The notes: a model not told the origin generated them from the sequence alone. A DNA stretch of 64,000 nt from Streptomyces sp. NBC_01439 (GCF_036227605.1 NZ_CP109487.1:9514284-9578283), one strand, 5' to 3'. Counted from the stretch's first letter, positions 45,020 to 53,695 are shown. Made by a program: numbers and translations.

Positions 45020-47083
45020 GAGGATGAGCTGTTCGCGGCCGTGGATGCCCTGCTGACCGGTGAGCCCGAGATGCCGCCGCCGGCCGAGCGGGCCCGGCTG
45101 CGCGAGGCGGCCGGTATCACCCAGGCGCGTCTTGCCCAGGTCCTGCAGACCACGACCCAGTCGGTGAAGAATTGGGAAGCGGGCCGTTCCGAACCGCGCC
45201 CGCCGCGCCGTCAGGCCTATCAGCGGCTGCTGGACGGCTGGGCCACCCAGCACCCCACCCGCCCGAACACGCCCATTCCCGCCGCCCTCTCCGGCACGCC
45301 CGCGCTGGCTGTCCCGTCAGCCGAGCCCAGCGGTCCGGCTGTTGCCGAGGACCCGGCCCGTCCGGCGGCGACGTCACGGCGTCCCGCCGCGAAGAAGGCC
45401 GCCAAGCCCGCCACTACCCCGGCCGATCCCCGCTTCCCCCACGGCCCGCTCGCCGTCCTCGATGGCGACGGCAGCGCCTACGCCGCAGGCGGGGTCGTGC
45501 TGGACTGCCCCGCCACCACCATCACGGAGTTGGTGGAGTGGACGCTGAAGGAGTCAGGGCTCGGGGCTGCGCGCCTGAACCGCAACGGCAAGGACTCCGA
45601 CCCGCTGATCGTGCTCACCGGCTCCGCCGCCGTGAAGCTCGGACTCCCGGAGCGGCTGGAGGGCGGTGAGGAGCGCCGCTCACTGCGGCTTGCGGAGGAC
45701 CACCCGGTGGTGAAGCAGATCGGGAAGGCGAAGTGGCAGCTCACGCAGCGCGGTTTCGGCCCGTGGGCGCGGATCTACCGCAAGGCCCAGGGCAGCGCAC
45801 GGCAGTGCGTGCAGCTCGCGGTCCTGTCCTGGGACGCCCTCGACACCCGTTCCTGGCCCGGCGTCGCCGAGCTGGCCCCGGCCGATATCGTCCGCGTCCT
45901 CGGCGTGTATGCCCAGCGGGTGATCACCCCCCGCGGCTCCACCGCCGTCTCCGGCCTGGAACTGATGACCGCCCTGCGCCCGCCCACCCGGGCCGTGCAG
46001 GAGAACGGGACTTGGGTGTCGGGCCACAACCCGGGCAGCCTCGGAACGGACCCGATGGACCCGGCGCCCCCGGAGGCGATCGCCGAACACCCCGTCGTCG
46101 TCCGGTCCGGCTGGAACGCGGGCTTCCTGAACGAGGAGGCCTACCAGTGGGTCCGCGACCCCGCCCTCCTCTCCGACGAGGAGTGCCTCCTCCCGTACGC
46201 GGTCGGCTTGGACCTGAACACCGCGTTCCTGGCGGCCGCCGCGCGGCTGACGGTGGGCCTGTCGGCACCGGACCACTTCCACGGGCCGGTGTTCAACAAG
46301 AAGATCCCCGGGTCCTGGCTCGCGGACCTCTCCCACGTCGACCTCGACCCGCGTCTGCCGTCGCCGTTCACCCCGGACGGCACCCGGCCGACGGGGCCTG
46401 CCTGGTACCAGACCCACACCCTCGCCTACGCCCAGGAACTCGGCCACGACGTCCAGCCGATCGAGGCCTACCTGCGCCGGGAGACCGGGGCGTACCTCGA
46501 CCCGTGGCACGACCGCCTCAAGACCGCGTACATGGACACTCTCGCCGATCTCGGCGTCACGGCGGATCTCACGGACGCCGAGTTCCTGGCGGCGATGGAG
46601 CATCACAAGCAGGCCGACCCCGGGATGGCCGCGGTCCTCGCGGCGATCAAGGCGACGGTCAAGGGCGGCATCGGCAAGCTCCGCGAACGCCCTCAGGGCC
46701 GCACCTACCGGGACGGCGAGCCCTGGCCCGCGATGCAGCGCCCGACGTGGCGGCCGGACATCCGGGCGGCCGTGATCTCGAAGGCGCGGGTCAACATGCA
46801 CCGCAAGCTGACCAACATGGTGAAGCTGACCGGCCTGTTCCCCCTCGCGGTCCTCTCGGACTGCGTCGTCTACCCGTCCCCGGGCGCTTCGCCGCTGGAC
46901 TTCCTGCCGTACGCGGCGTCGGGCAAGCCGCTGATGGGCGGCTTCCGCCTCGGCCCGACCCCCGGTCTGGCCAAGCTGGAAGGGGTGCAGGGGATGGGGT
47001 GGGCGGTGGACCTGATGGAGAAGGGCCTCAACCCCGCCCGCCACATCAAGGGCGGCGACGCCGTCCTCGACGACGGCGAATAG
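45011..47083 (+). CDS. tap: Telomere-associated protein Tap
   Basis: 690 residues from ATG 45011. N-terminal XRE-type helix-turn-helix (~25-75: RARLREAAGITQARLAQVLQ, TTTQSVKNWEAGRSEPRPPR), a Pro/Ala-rich linker, PHGPLAVLDGDGSAYAAGGV, and a long domain with motifs resembling a DNA-polymerase/primase-like fold (AVGLDLNTAFLAAAARLTVG, HVDLDPRLPSPFTPDGTRPT, AVISKARVNMHRKLTNMVKL, AVLSDCVVYPSPGASPLDFL). This matches Streptomyces Tap, which binds the 3' telomere overhang and recruits the terminal protein Tpg to patch linear-replicon ends. Slightly shorter than the chromosomal Tap I recall (~740). Paired with tpg 103 bases downstream. Intact. Confidence 0.92.
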   Translation: MPTEDELFAAVDALLTGEPEMPPPAERARLREAAGITQARLAQVLQTTTQSVKNWEAGRSEPRPPRRQAYQRLLDGWATQHPTRPNTPIPAALSGTPALAVPSAEPSGPAVAEDPARPAATSRRPAAKKAAKPATTPADPRFPHGPLAVLDGDGSAYAAGGVVLDCPATTITELVEWTLKESGLGAARLNRNGKDSDPLIVLTGSAAVKLGLPERLEGGEERRSLRLAEDHPVVKQIGKAKWQLTQRGFGPWARIYRKAQGSARQCVQLAVLSWDALDTRSWPGVAELAPADIVRVLGVYAQRVITPRGSTAVSGLELMTALRPPTRAVQENGTWVSGHNPGSLGTDPMDPAPPEAIAEHPVVVRSGWNAGFLNEEAYQWVRDPALLSDEECLLPYAVGLDLNTAFLAAAARLTVGLSAPDHFHGPVFNKKIPGSWLADLSHVDLDPRLPSPFTPDGTRPTGPAWYQTHTLAYAQELGHDVQPIEAYLRRETGAYLDPWHDRLKTAYMDTLADLGVTADLTDAEFLAAMEHHKQADPGMAAVLAAIKATVKGGIGKLRERPQGRTYRDGEPWPAMQRPTWRPDIRAAVISKARVNMHRKLTNMVKLTGLFPLAVLSDCVVYPSPGASPLDFLPYAASGKPLMGGFRLGPTPGLAKLEGVQGMGWAVDLMEKGLNPARHIKGGDAVLDDGE

Positions 47084-47186
47084 GCAACGAGAACCCGGTG
47101 TGGCCTCCGGCGGCGACGTGCCGGAGGCCCACCCGACAGACCGCTCACCGTGTACGACCCGGACACCTGTCAGGAGCTGAACCGCT

Positions 47187-47741
47187 GTGGGAGAGATCGA
47201 GGACGCCATCGGCCGAGCCGACCAGGAGGCGTTCACCAAGGACCCGCCCAAGACGCTGAAGGGCCGGATCAACTTCCTGCTCAAGCAGCTCAAGTCCACC
47301 AGGGCGGTCGCCGCCGAGCTCGGCGTCAGCCAGCGGTCCGTCGAGCGCTACCGCAAGGGCGACCGCAAGACCCCGCCGAAGGCGGTGGCGGACCGCATCG
47401 AGGGAGCCGTACGGGCCCGCTGGCAGCCCGTGGTCCGTGGCCGCCGCCGCAAGGAAGCCGCCACCAGCACCGGCATCACCGTCGAGACCCGCGCCCGCTT
47501 CGGCTACACCGCACCCATCGGCACCACCGACGACGGCCGCGTACGCCGCCTCACCGTCCACCTCCCACCCGCCTACGCCCAGCGTCTCTTCGACGCCCGC
47601 GCCCGAGGCGCCGACGACCGTGACCTACGCGGGATCGTCGCCGAGGGCTTGCAGGAGATCTACTTCAAGGACGGCGGCACCCGCGCCGACGAACTCCGGG
47701 TCGAGTTCACCGACATCGACTACTTCGACGTCTCCTTCTGA
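47187..47741 (+). CDS. tpg: Terminal protein Tpg (telomere-capping)
   Basis: 184 residues from GTG 47187, with AGGAG nine bases upstream. Length and sequence fit Streptomyces Tpg: helix-turn-helix at ~25-60 (TLKGRINFLLKQLKSTRAVA, AELGVSQRSVERYRKGDRKT), basic linker (ARWQPVVRGRRRKEA), ITVETRARFGYTAPIGTTDD, RRLTVHLPPAYAQRLFDARA, and C-terminal RVEFTDIDYFDVSF. Tpg is covalently attached to telomere 5' ends. Work on the family, as I recall, places nucleotide attachment at Thr114; here residues 113-114 are T-T (GTTDD), consistent with that. Cotranscribed with tap; a hairpin follows. Intact. Confidence 0.93.
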   Translation: MGEIEDAIGRADQEAFTKDPPKTLKGRINFLLKQLKSTRAVAAELGVSQRSVERYRKGDRKTPPKAVADRIEGAVRARWQPVVRGRRRKEAATSTGITVETRARFGYTAPIGTTDDGRVRRLTVHLPPAYAQRLFDARARGADDRDLRGIVAEGLQEIYFKDGGTRADELRVEFTDIDYFDVSF

Positions 47742-47751
47742 CCCCCCGGCC

Positions 47752-47792
47752 GAGCCGCACCCAGACCACGAGCACCTGTCCGGGTGCGGCTC
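47752..47792 (+). terminator. Terminator-like hairpin after tap-tpg
   Basis: Perfect 11-bp stem GAGCCGCACCC / GGGTGCGGCTC with a 19-nt loop, 11 bases after the tpg stop; no T-tract. The following gap to 48021 has no recognised gene. Confidence 0.65.
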
Positions 47793-48021
47793 ACACCCAT
47801 TTCCGCGCGTCAACGCCGGGCCTGAACCGGAAGAGGGGTGCAATGGCCACTGCTGGGAGCCGTCCTCGGACGGGCTGCTCCCGGCCCCCGTGGCGCTGTC
47901 GACCGCGGGCAGGAATCCGGCCGCCGTCACACGCCGCCGCTCAGCGCCCCGGTCGACAGCATCCACCCCGGCCCCGGACCAACGACCGCATACACGAGTC
48001 CGGGTGCACTCCGATTCCCTG

Positions 48022-48561
48022 CTACGCCAGGCGCTTCTTCGGTCGGGGCCGGGCGTCGAGGAGTGCCCACCAGGCGTGGCCGTCGTGGTCGGTATGGGCG
48101 CCGCACGCCTCCACGGTGCGCAGTACCGCCACCTCCGCGGGCACGGCTCCCGCCGACCCCTGTCCGGCGGCTTGGTGGTTGAGGGCCATGACGAGGATCT
48201 TGTCGTCCTGGTCGGCGAGGTGGACGCTGACGCGTTTCCCGCCGGCCGTCACGGCCGTGTCCACGAGGCCGTGGACGGTCTTGAGGAAGTCGTGCTCGTC
48301 CAGCAGCGGGTAGTCCCACTCGGCTACGGCCAGCGCTGCCTGTGCGGCGGCCTTCTTCGCCGCCCACCGGTCCGCGCGAAACGCCAGCACCCGCGCCCGC
48401 CGGCTGGTGACGACCAGCCGGGGCGGCACGCCGGTGAGCGATTTCGGCTTCGTCGCCGGCTGCGGCCGCGGCGGCTCCACCGGCTTCTTCTGCGGCGGCG
48501 GCGACTTCGGAGGAAAACTCGGCGGAACCTTCGGACCCCTGGCTTCCACAACCTCGCTCAT
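48022..48561 (-). CDS. Hypothetical protein, possible degenerate HATPase-like domain
   Basis: 179 residues from ATG 48561-48559. Pro/Lys-rich N-terminus (KVPPSFPPKSPPPQKKPVEP), then VVTSRRARVLAFRADRWAAK, AAAQAALAVAEWDYPLLDEH, FLKTVHGLVDTAVTAGGKRV, SVHLADQDDKILVMALNHQA, EVAVLRTVEACGAHTDHDGH and AWWALLDA. The last half resembles histidine-kinase-type ATPase domains found as stand-alone Streptomyces proteins, but the glycine-rich lid is degenerate. It converges on tap-tpg. Intact; function unknown. Confidence 0.6.
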   Translation of the reverse strand: MSEVVEARGPKVPPSFPPKSPPPQKKPVEPPRPQPATKPKSLTGVPPRLVVTSRRARVLAFRADRWAAKKAAAQAALAVAEWDYPLLDEHDFLKTVHGLVDTAVTAGGKRVSVHLADQDDKILVMALNHQAAGQGSAGAVPAEVAVLRTVEACGAHTDHDGHAWWALLDARPRPKKRLA

Positions 48562-48824
48562 ACCCCACCACGCTACGCCCGTTGACCCCGGCCGCGCACC
48601 GGCATCGACCACAGCTGCTCACCCTTGCCCGTGCCCGGAATCCCCGCTCTGGCGGCTGCCACGCCGGCGAGCCCGGTCAGCCCGCGCCACACAGCCCCTT
48701 GGGGTGGCGCTTTGGCGGATACGGGGCGCGCGGCCGGGTGGGTGCGGCACGCTGGAACCGGCCAGGCGCCGACACCGATCCGGCGGGCACAGGCCGTCGT
48801 GGCGTGGGGAAGGGGCGGGGCACG

Positions 48825-49409
48825 GTGGATCAGACGCTGAGGGACCTGGGTGCGGCGCACGCCGGCTCGGTGGGAGTGTTGCTGGAGGACGGCAGCGAGC
48901 CGGGGCCGGCGTACTTCGACGTCGGCAGCGGATCGTACGTGCCGTCGTCGACGGAGTGGCACGCGTATGACGGCCGGTTCGGCCGCCCGAAGGCCGCTCT
49001 CCTGCGCGGTGCCTGCGCGTGCGGATGGAGGGGCGCGGCCGAGTACCCGCTCGACTGGACGACGCTGGACGACCAGACGCCCCTGTACGAGGCGGACGTT
49101 GATCTGGCTGGGCCGGTCGCGGACTACCAGGCCCACCTCACCGTGGTCCGCGACGCCGCCGTCCCCCTCCCCGAACCGCTGACCGCCCTGCTGACCGCCC
49201 TGATGGAGAACCTGGAGACTGCTGCGGTGAAGGATCCGCTGGTGGCGCTGAAAGCCCTCGCGGACCTGAGGTACCTGATCGCCGGGGTGGGTGCGGACGC
49301 GGCGTTGGCGGTGCAGGTCGGCCGGATCCGGATCGAGACGGTCGCGACCGCGCTCGGCACGAGCGAGGCCGCCGCACGCCGGTATCTGAACAGCTACCGC
49401 CATATGTGA
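48825..49409 (+). CDS. AYDG-family protein, copy 6 (best intact copy)
   Basis: 194 residues from GTG 48825 with GGAAGGGG upstream. Order of segments: VDQTLRDLGAAHAGSVGVLL, GPAYFDVGSGSYVPSSTEWH, AYDGRFGRPKAALLRGA, CACGWRGAAEYPLDWTTLDD, TPLYEADVDLAGPVADYQAH, a helical middle (AVPLPEPLTALLTALMENLE, DPLVALKALADLRYLIAGVG) and a C-terminal helix-turn-helix-like motif (ETVATALGTSEAAARRYLNS). The C-terminal tail suggests DNA binding, the N-terminal part a small beta domain with C-x-C. No catalytic residues can be assigned. A strong terminator follows at 49524. Confidence 0.8.
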   Translation: MDQTLRDLGAAHAGSVGVLLEDGSEPGPAYFDVGSGSYVPSSTEWHAYDGRFGRPKAALLRGACACGWRGAAEYPLDWTTLDDQTPLYEADVDLAGPVADYQAHLTVVRDAAVPLPEPLTALLTALMENLETAAVKDPLVALKALADLRYLIAGVGADAALAVQVGRIRIETVATALGTSEAAARRYLNSYRHM

Positions 49410-49523
49410 GATGACGGCCGGCTCGGCCGGTGGTTGTTGTCCAGCAGGGCCGCACACCGCCCCGGGAACTTCATCTCCCGGGTCTGCCCGGGTCCCGGCT
49501 GCCCGAACCGCGTCAGGCGACCG

Positions 49524-49557
49524 GATCGGCGGCCCCGCATGAGCGGGGCTGCCGATC
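49524..49557 (+). terminator. Strong intrinsic-type hairpin
   Basis: 15-bp stem, GATCGGCGGCCCCGC / GCGGGGCTGCCGATC with a single G-T pair, and loop ATGA. It lies 115 bases after AYDG copy 6. Confidence 0.8.
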
Positions 49558-49712
49558 AGGCTAGGGTCCGGGTAGCCCGTGCCGATATGGCGTGCTCGGG
49601 TGAGGCCCGGGGCCCAGAGCGCTCTGGGGGCTGCAGTACCCCCGGGCCGCCCCACCCCTACTTCCGCCCGTGTTGCCGGTGTCCGGCGTGACCCGGCTGC
49701 GTTGGGCAGGGC

Positions 49713-50006
49713 ATGGAGATGGTGGAGCGGTTGCCGTTCGGGATGCGGACCGCGGTCGAGGTGACGTACGTCCGGTGCGCCCTGTGCGGGGCGTTCGGTG
49801 AGCTGGTCCTGGACTGCGGCCGGCTGGACCGGGCGCTGGCTCGCGCCCGAGATCACGTCCGCGAGGTGCACCCGGGCGCGGACATCCCCGAGGCGCTCCG
49901 GCTTGTGCCCGATGTCGCCTTCCCGCCGGCCGACTGCTACGACGTCGCCGAGTGGGTCGCGCAGTACGACACCCGGAACGTGCAGCGGACCCGCGGCCCG
50001 AGATAG
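49713..50006 (+). CDS. Small zinc-finger-like protein
   Basis: 97 residues from ATG 49713. MEMVERLPFGMRTAVEVTYV is followed by RCALCGAFGELVLDCGRLDR, ALARARDHVREVHPGADIPE: a C-x-x-C pair with histidines (DHVREVH) in a following helix, compatible with a one-metal C2H2-like finger. The tail DCYDVAEWVAQYDTRN has no assigned role. Similar small fingers occur in Streptomyces mobile elements. Convergent with the ABC-3C operon, whose last stop is 50 bases away. Confidence 0.6.
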   Translation: MEMVERLPFGMRTAVEVTYVRCALCGAFGELVLDCGRLDRALARARDHVREVHPGADIPEALRLVPDVAFPPADCYDVAEWVAQYDTRNVQRTRGPR

Positions 50007-50056
50007 CGCCGAGGCACCCCACGTCCGTGGCGGGATGCTGCTCCGCGGGGTGGCTG

Positions 50057-52090
50057 TCAGGCCTGGCCGGGGTGAGCCAGTCGTTCGTCCCCGTCGCCCT
50101 CGTCCGTTGTGGTCTCATCGTCGATCAGGCCGTAGGGAGGCCGTTCCTCGCTGCGGCTGTACCGTACGACGACGTTGTCCTCCACGAGTCGCGGCGGGCT
50201 GTTGTCGACGATGATCACCTGCGCCCCGGAGCCCTGTTCCGCCAGCCAGCTGGTCAGGTGGCGGTAGAAGTCGTCGATGGCGATCGCGTCGGCGATCGCC
50301 GCGTCCCGGGTGCCGCCGTGGCCGAGGTTCTTCTGCGGGCTGTCGATCATGAGGAAGCCGGGGTGGGCGGCCGAGGATTCGACGGCCACCTCGAAGACGG
50401 CGAGCTGCCAGGCCAGGGTCAGGAGCGTCCGGGCGCCGGATGAGGCCTCGCGGTAGGAGTCGCCGCGCACGTACGGGACGAGGTTCGTGTCGATCATGGG
50501 CTGGCTGAGCTTCGGATAGCGCCACTGCCGCAGCAGCTCGCTGTACCGGACGCTGATGCGGCCGACAACCAGGTCACGGTCCTGCGCGGCATCACCCAGC
50601 CGGTCGAGTTCCTCCCGCAGGCGGGCGATCTGCGTCTCGTGCCGTTCCACCAGCGCGGCCCGCTTCTCCAGCCCGCCCTGGAGCCTGGCTGCGCTCTCGG
50701 CGTGCTGAAGGTGACGCAGGAGGTCCTCGCGCCGGCGCTGGAGGTCGTCACGAGCGGCGAGGAACGGGGTGACCCTGGGCCTCGTCGCCTGGTCGACTGC
50801 GGCGGCGGCCTGCTCCTCGGCGAGTTCGGCGTCCTCCGCCCGGAGCTTCAGGGCCGCGAGGGAGCTGTCGAGGCCTTCGACGTAGTCGGTGATCTCCTTC
50901 AGACGGGCTTTGGTGGCCCTGATCTCGGAAGCGACGTTCAGCCGCCCCTCATCCTGCGAGCGCTCAGCGTCGGAGGTACCGAGCGTCAGGTGCCCGTCGT
51001 CGCCGGGCAGCTCGTGGCTGCACAGGCCGCAGACCCCGTTCTCCACCGAGGGGGGAGAAGGAAGCCTGTGCAGGCAGGCAGGACAGGTCGTGACGCTCAA
51101 GGGGTCGAACAGGCGCTGCGCCTCGGCCAGCATGTTGAGCTTGACGAGGTCATCCGCGTACTGCGCCCGCAGCGGCATCATGCGGGCGAGCTGTGTCTCG
51201 CAGTCGCGTACGGCGCCAGCAGCACGTCGGGCGCGCTGAGCGGCTTGCTGGTGCTCGCGGCGCAAACGCTTGGGGAAGACGGCGTCGGCTTGCCCGTTCT
51301 CGTCCAGGGACCGGAGTTGTGCGTTCAGCTCCAGCAGTTCGTTCTCGTAGGTCTGGGTCGTGAGCGCGTCGCCCACGGGAAGGTCTTGTTCTTCGACGAA
51401 GGCGCGGGCCGCGGCGAGTTCAGAACGCGCCTGGGTCAGCCGGCTGCCCAGCTCCTTGATGCGTTGGCCAAGCTCGACGGCACGGTCGTCGTGGACGCCG
51501 AAGACGACGTCGACGACCTGCTTCAGCTTGTGCTTCTTCATGAACTCGTTCTCGGAGAGGAAGTTCATGGAGGCGATGCGCTCGTTCGGCAGGAACGCCA
51601 GCGCCATGAGGTCCCGGAAGCTCAGGGGATCGGTGCGGGACTCACGGTTCGTCGGGGCCTCCCGCAGCTGGACGCCTTCGAGTTTGCAGTGACCCAGCAG
51701 CAGCGCGGAGAGGCTCTCGGGCGAGCCCGCCGGCTCGATGAGCCTGCTCTCAGGCTTGGCCGGCGCCGGCTGGTCCAGCGTCCCCTGGCGCACGTAGGCG
51801 GCCTTCGACGGTTCCCCGACAGCCCGCTCGATCACGTACGGTTCGCCGGACAGCTCCACCTCCAGAAGGCAGGAGCGGACCTTCCGCAGCACCTCCGGAT
51901 GCCGCGGATGACGCTTCGCACCCAGGCCGTAGGCAACGAACTCCAACACCGCGGTCTTACCGGAGCTGAACGCCCCGGCCACCACCGACAGACCCCGCAC
52001 CCGCTGCTCGTGGGTGAAGTCGACGTCGTAGGTGCGGCTGACGCCTGCCAGACGCAGACGCCGGATCCGGATTCCAGGCAGAGGCTGCAT
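50057..52090 (-). CDS. ABC-three-component-like system ATPase (SMC/Rad50-like with zinc hook)
   Basis: 677 residues from ATG 52090 (GGAGG ten bases upstream; a GTG at 52099 overlapping the middle-component stop is an alternative). Walker A GAFSSGKT at ~39-46, AAA_23-type start (RLRLAGVSRTYDVDFTHEQR), LMALAFLPNERIASMNFLSE, coiled coil ~200-330 and ~370-520, with a central zinc-hook-like CPAC / CGLC (cysteines ~336, 339, 354, 357). Signature-like SYREASSGARTLLTLAWQLA and Walker B FLMIDSPQKN follow near the C-terminus (acidic residue followed by serine instead of D-E). SMC-type ABC ATPases with this build drive ABC-3C conflict systems. Last gene of a three-gene operon. Confidence 0.85.
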   Translation of the reverse strand: MQPLPGIRIRRLRLAGVSRTYDVDFTHEQRVRGLSVVAGAFSSGKTAVLEFVAYGLGAKRHPRHPEVLRKVRSCLLEVELSGEPYVIERAVGEPSKAAYVRQGTLDQPAPAKPESRLIEPAGSPESLSALLLGHCKLEGVQLREAPTNRESRTDPLSFRDLMALAFLPNERIASMNFLSENEFMKKHKLKQVVDVVFGVHDDRAVELGQRIKELGSRLTQARSELAAARAFVEEQDLPVGDALTTQTYENELLELNAQLRSLDENGQADAVFPKRLRREHQQAAQRARRAAGAVRDCETQLARMMPLRAQYADDLVKLNMLAEAQRLFDPLSVTTCPACLHRLPSPPSVENGVCGLCSHELPGDDGHLTLGTSDAERSQDEGRLNVASEIRATKARLKEITDYVEGLDSSLAALKLRAEDAELAEEQAAAAVDQATRPRVTPFLAARDDLQRRREDLLRHLQHAESAARLQGGLEKRAALVERHETQIARLREELDRLGDAAQDRDLVVGRISVRYSELLRQWRYPKLSQPMIDTNLVPYVRGDSYREASSGARTLLTLAWQLAVFEVAVESSAAHPGFLMIDSPQKNLGHGGTRDAAIADAIAIDDFYRHLTSWLAEQGSGAQVIIVDNSPPRLVEDNVVVRYSRSEERPPYGLIDDETTTDEGDGDERLAHPGQA

Positions 52091-52095
52091 GGCGG

Positions 52096-52674
52096 TCACC
52101 CCTCCCAGGGCATGTCAGGTGCCTGCGGTCCCGAGCCCAGAACGCTCAGGAGCGCCGCTCCGGGCCCGCCCTCCCCGTCCGGCCGCAGCCAGCGTGCGGT
52201 CTGCTCCCGCAGTGCCTTGTCGCTGAGCTTGCGGAGGTGACGCACGACGATGGACGCCGCCGTGGTGAACGACGCGGCATACGTGGCGGTGAAGCGCGCA
52301 CCGAGGTCCCGGCCGCGGTTGCTGATCGAGTAGACGAAGGAGCCGTTGCGGTTGTGGACCTCGCAGCACCCGTAGGCGACGAGCAGCGCGAGGTCGTGCT
52401 GGATGCGCTCCCGTCGGCTGGTGAAGCGCTGCGAGGACGACGCGTACGAGAGAACCTGCGGATCGAACCCGGCCAGCCTCAGCAGGTTGCCCTCCCGGCC
52501 GTCGGATGCGACGACCAGGAAGGGGTTCGCCGACAGGAAGTCGTAGTAGCCCAGGCGCTCCAGGCTCGCCCCCTTCGCGTCCTGCCCGGCGACGGCGTCG
52601 AGGAGAAGCAGCAGCTGCGCGAGCCGGAACGTCACCTGGTCTTCCGGCATCATCACCGGCCGGTGTGCTTCCAC
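52096..52674 (-). CDS. ABC-3C middle component-like protein
   Basis: 192 residues from GTG 52674 (GAGGGG six bases upstream). VEAHRPVMMPEDQVTFRLAQ, LLLLLDAVAGQDAKGASLER, LGYYDFLSANPFLVVASDGR, FDPQVLSYASSSQRFTSRRE, RIQHDLALLVAYGCCEVHNR, GSFVYSISNRGRDLGARFTA. The pattern (helical start, L-x-x-L-D-F-L-x-x-N-P, winged-helix-like C-terminal) matches middle components that couple the ATPase to the effector in ABC three-component systems. It overlaps or abuts the ATPase gene and starts 41 bases after the effector stop. Intact. Confidence 0.8.
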   Translation of the reverse strand: MEAHRPVMMPEDQVTFRLAQLLLLLDAVAGQDAKGASLERLGYYDFLSANPFLVVASDGREGNLLRLAGFDPQVLSYASSSQRFTSRRERIQHDLALLVAYGCCEVHNRNGSFVYSISNRGRDLGARFTATYAASFTTAASIVVRHLRKLSDKALREQTARWLRPDGEGGPGAALLSVLGSGPQAPDMPWEG

Positions 52675-52714
52675 AACGAACCCCTCGTAGGTCTGACAGG
52701 ACAGGAGACGGCGG

Positions 52715-53695
52715 TCAGCCGTCGGTGTGCTCGGCGGCGATCTGCCGCCAGTGTTTGACCCAGCCGGCCTTTCGGTTGTCCACCAGCCGGTGCACCAGCC
52801 CCCAGCTGTGTACGAGCTCCAGGCGCAGAGCCTTCGGCAGTTTGTCGTGCTCAATGCGGACGTCCCGCCAGACACGAGAGTGCAGAGACGGGATCATGTT
52901 CTCGGCGGCGCATTCGTTGAACTGCATCTCCCACAACCCGTGCAGGGTCGCGTCGGCCGAGCTGAGCGCCGCCACCTCTGCCGCCACGCCCTTGTGCGCG
53001 ATCTCGCGGGCCACCAGATCGGCATTGAAGAACTGGCGCTTGGCCGAGTCCAGCTCCTCGTGACCGGCCTCGGTCATCTGCCGGATGAACAACGCGGAGC
53101 CGAGAGCGGCCGCCTTGTCGTCCTCGACTTCGAGCACCAGCCGAAGCTGCTCGACGGGGGAAGGGGCGGCCTGCGCGTAGGTCTCGTAGAAGCCGCGACG
53201 CACGTCGTCGCCCTCGGGGCTGAGCAGCTTCTTGCGGAGGGCGGTTTCGTCCCAGAGCTGGATCACGAGGTTGTGCTCGTTCTCCTTGGCCTTCTTCCAC
53301 TTGTCCCACCAGGCCGTCATGGGGCCGTCCATGCTGGAGGGGATGCACAGAATCCAGCTGGCGATGGTGTGGCCGTTCTTGACGGCTGCCTTCAGCACGT
53401 TGTCGAGCGAGTCCTGGACCTGCTGCGTGTGCTTCTTGGTGGTGATCGGCATGAAGTACTTGGACTGCCACACCGTGATCGCCCCACCGAGATTTCCGGC
53501 GAAGGCGTCGATACCCCAGTCGCCCGGGTTGGCGGCGACGGACCGCACGAGCACGCCGGGGGTCGTCGCGGCGGCGAGCTGAACGACCATCGACTCGAAG
53601 TCGTCGCGCGCCCCGCCGGCACTTCCCCCGCGGACCGCGTGAACGTCGAAGCTGATCGGCTGGACACCCACCGGCACGGCTATCGAGTCAGGCAC
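52715..53695 (-). CDS. ABC-3C effector: restriction-endonuclease-like domain + C-terminal component
   Basis: 326 residues from GTG 53695. After VPDSIAVPVGVQPISFDVHA the N-terminal domain (~25-150) reads DFESMVVQLAAATTPGVLVR, ANPGDWGIDAFAGN and ITVWQSKYF: the D-(x)n-[E/Q]-x-K signature of PD-(D/E)xK/Mrr-like nucleases with Q in place of E. Then KKHTQQVQDSLDNVLKAAVK and WILCIPSSMDGPMTAWWDKW, typical of the nuclease fold's later strands. The C-terminal half (~190-326, PVEQLRLVLEVEDDKAAALG to HTDG) is the component that engages the complex. First gene of the operon, so likely the DNA-damaging effector. Confidence 0.82.
   Translation of the reverse strand: MPDSIAVPVGVQPISFDVHAVRGGSAGGARDDFESMVVQLAAATTPGVLVRSVAANPGDWGIDAFAGNLGGAITVWQSKYFMPITTKKHTQQVQDSLDNVLKAAVKNGHTIASWILCIPSSMDGPMTAWWDKWKKAKENEHNLVIQLWDETALRKKLLSPEGDDVRRGFYETYAQAAPSPVEQLRLVLEVEDDKAAALGSALFIRQMTEAGHEELDSAKRQFFNADLVAREIAHKGVAAEVAALSSADATLHGLWEMQFNECAAENMIPSLHSRVWRDVRIEHDKLPKALRLELVHSWGLVHRLVDNRKAGWVKHWRQIAAEHTDG

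Noticed and set aside
45680..47299. 539-codon minus-strand frame opposite tap
   Set aside because: Antisense shadow of tap; no natural protein composition.
50639..52240. 533-codon plus-strand frame opposite the ABC-3C ATPase
   Set aside because: Shadow frame; the minus strand has Walker A, zinc hook and Walker B motifs.
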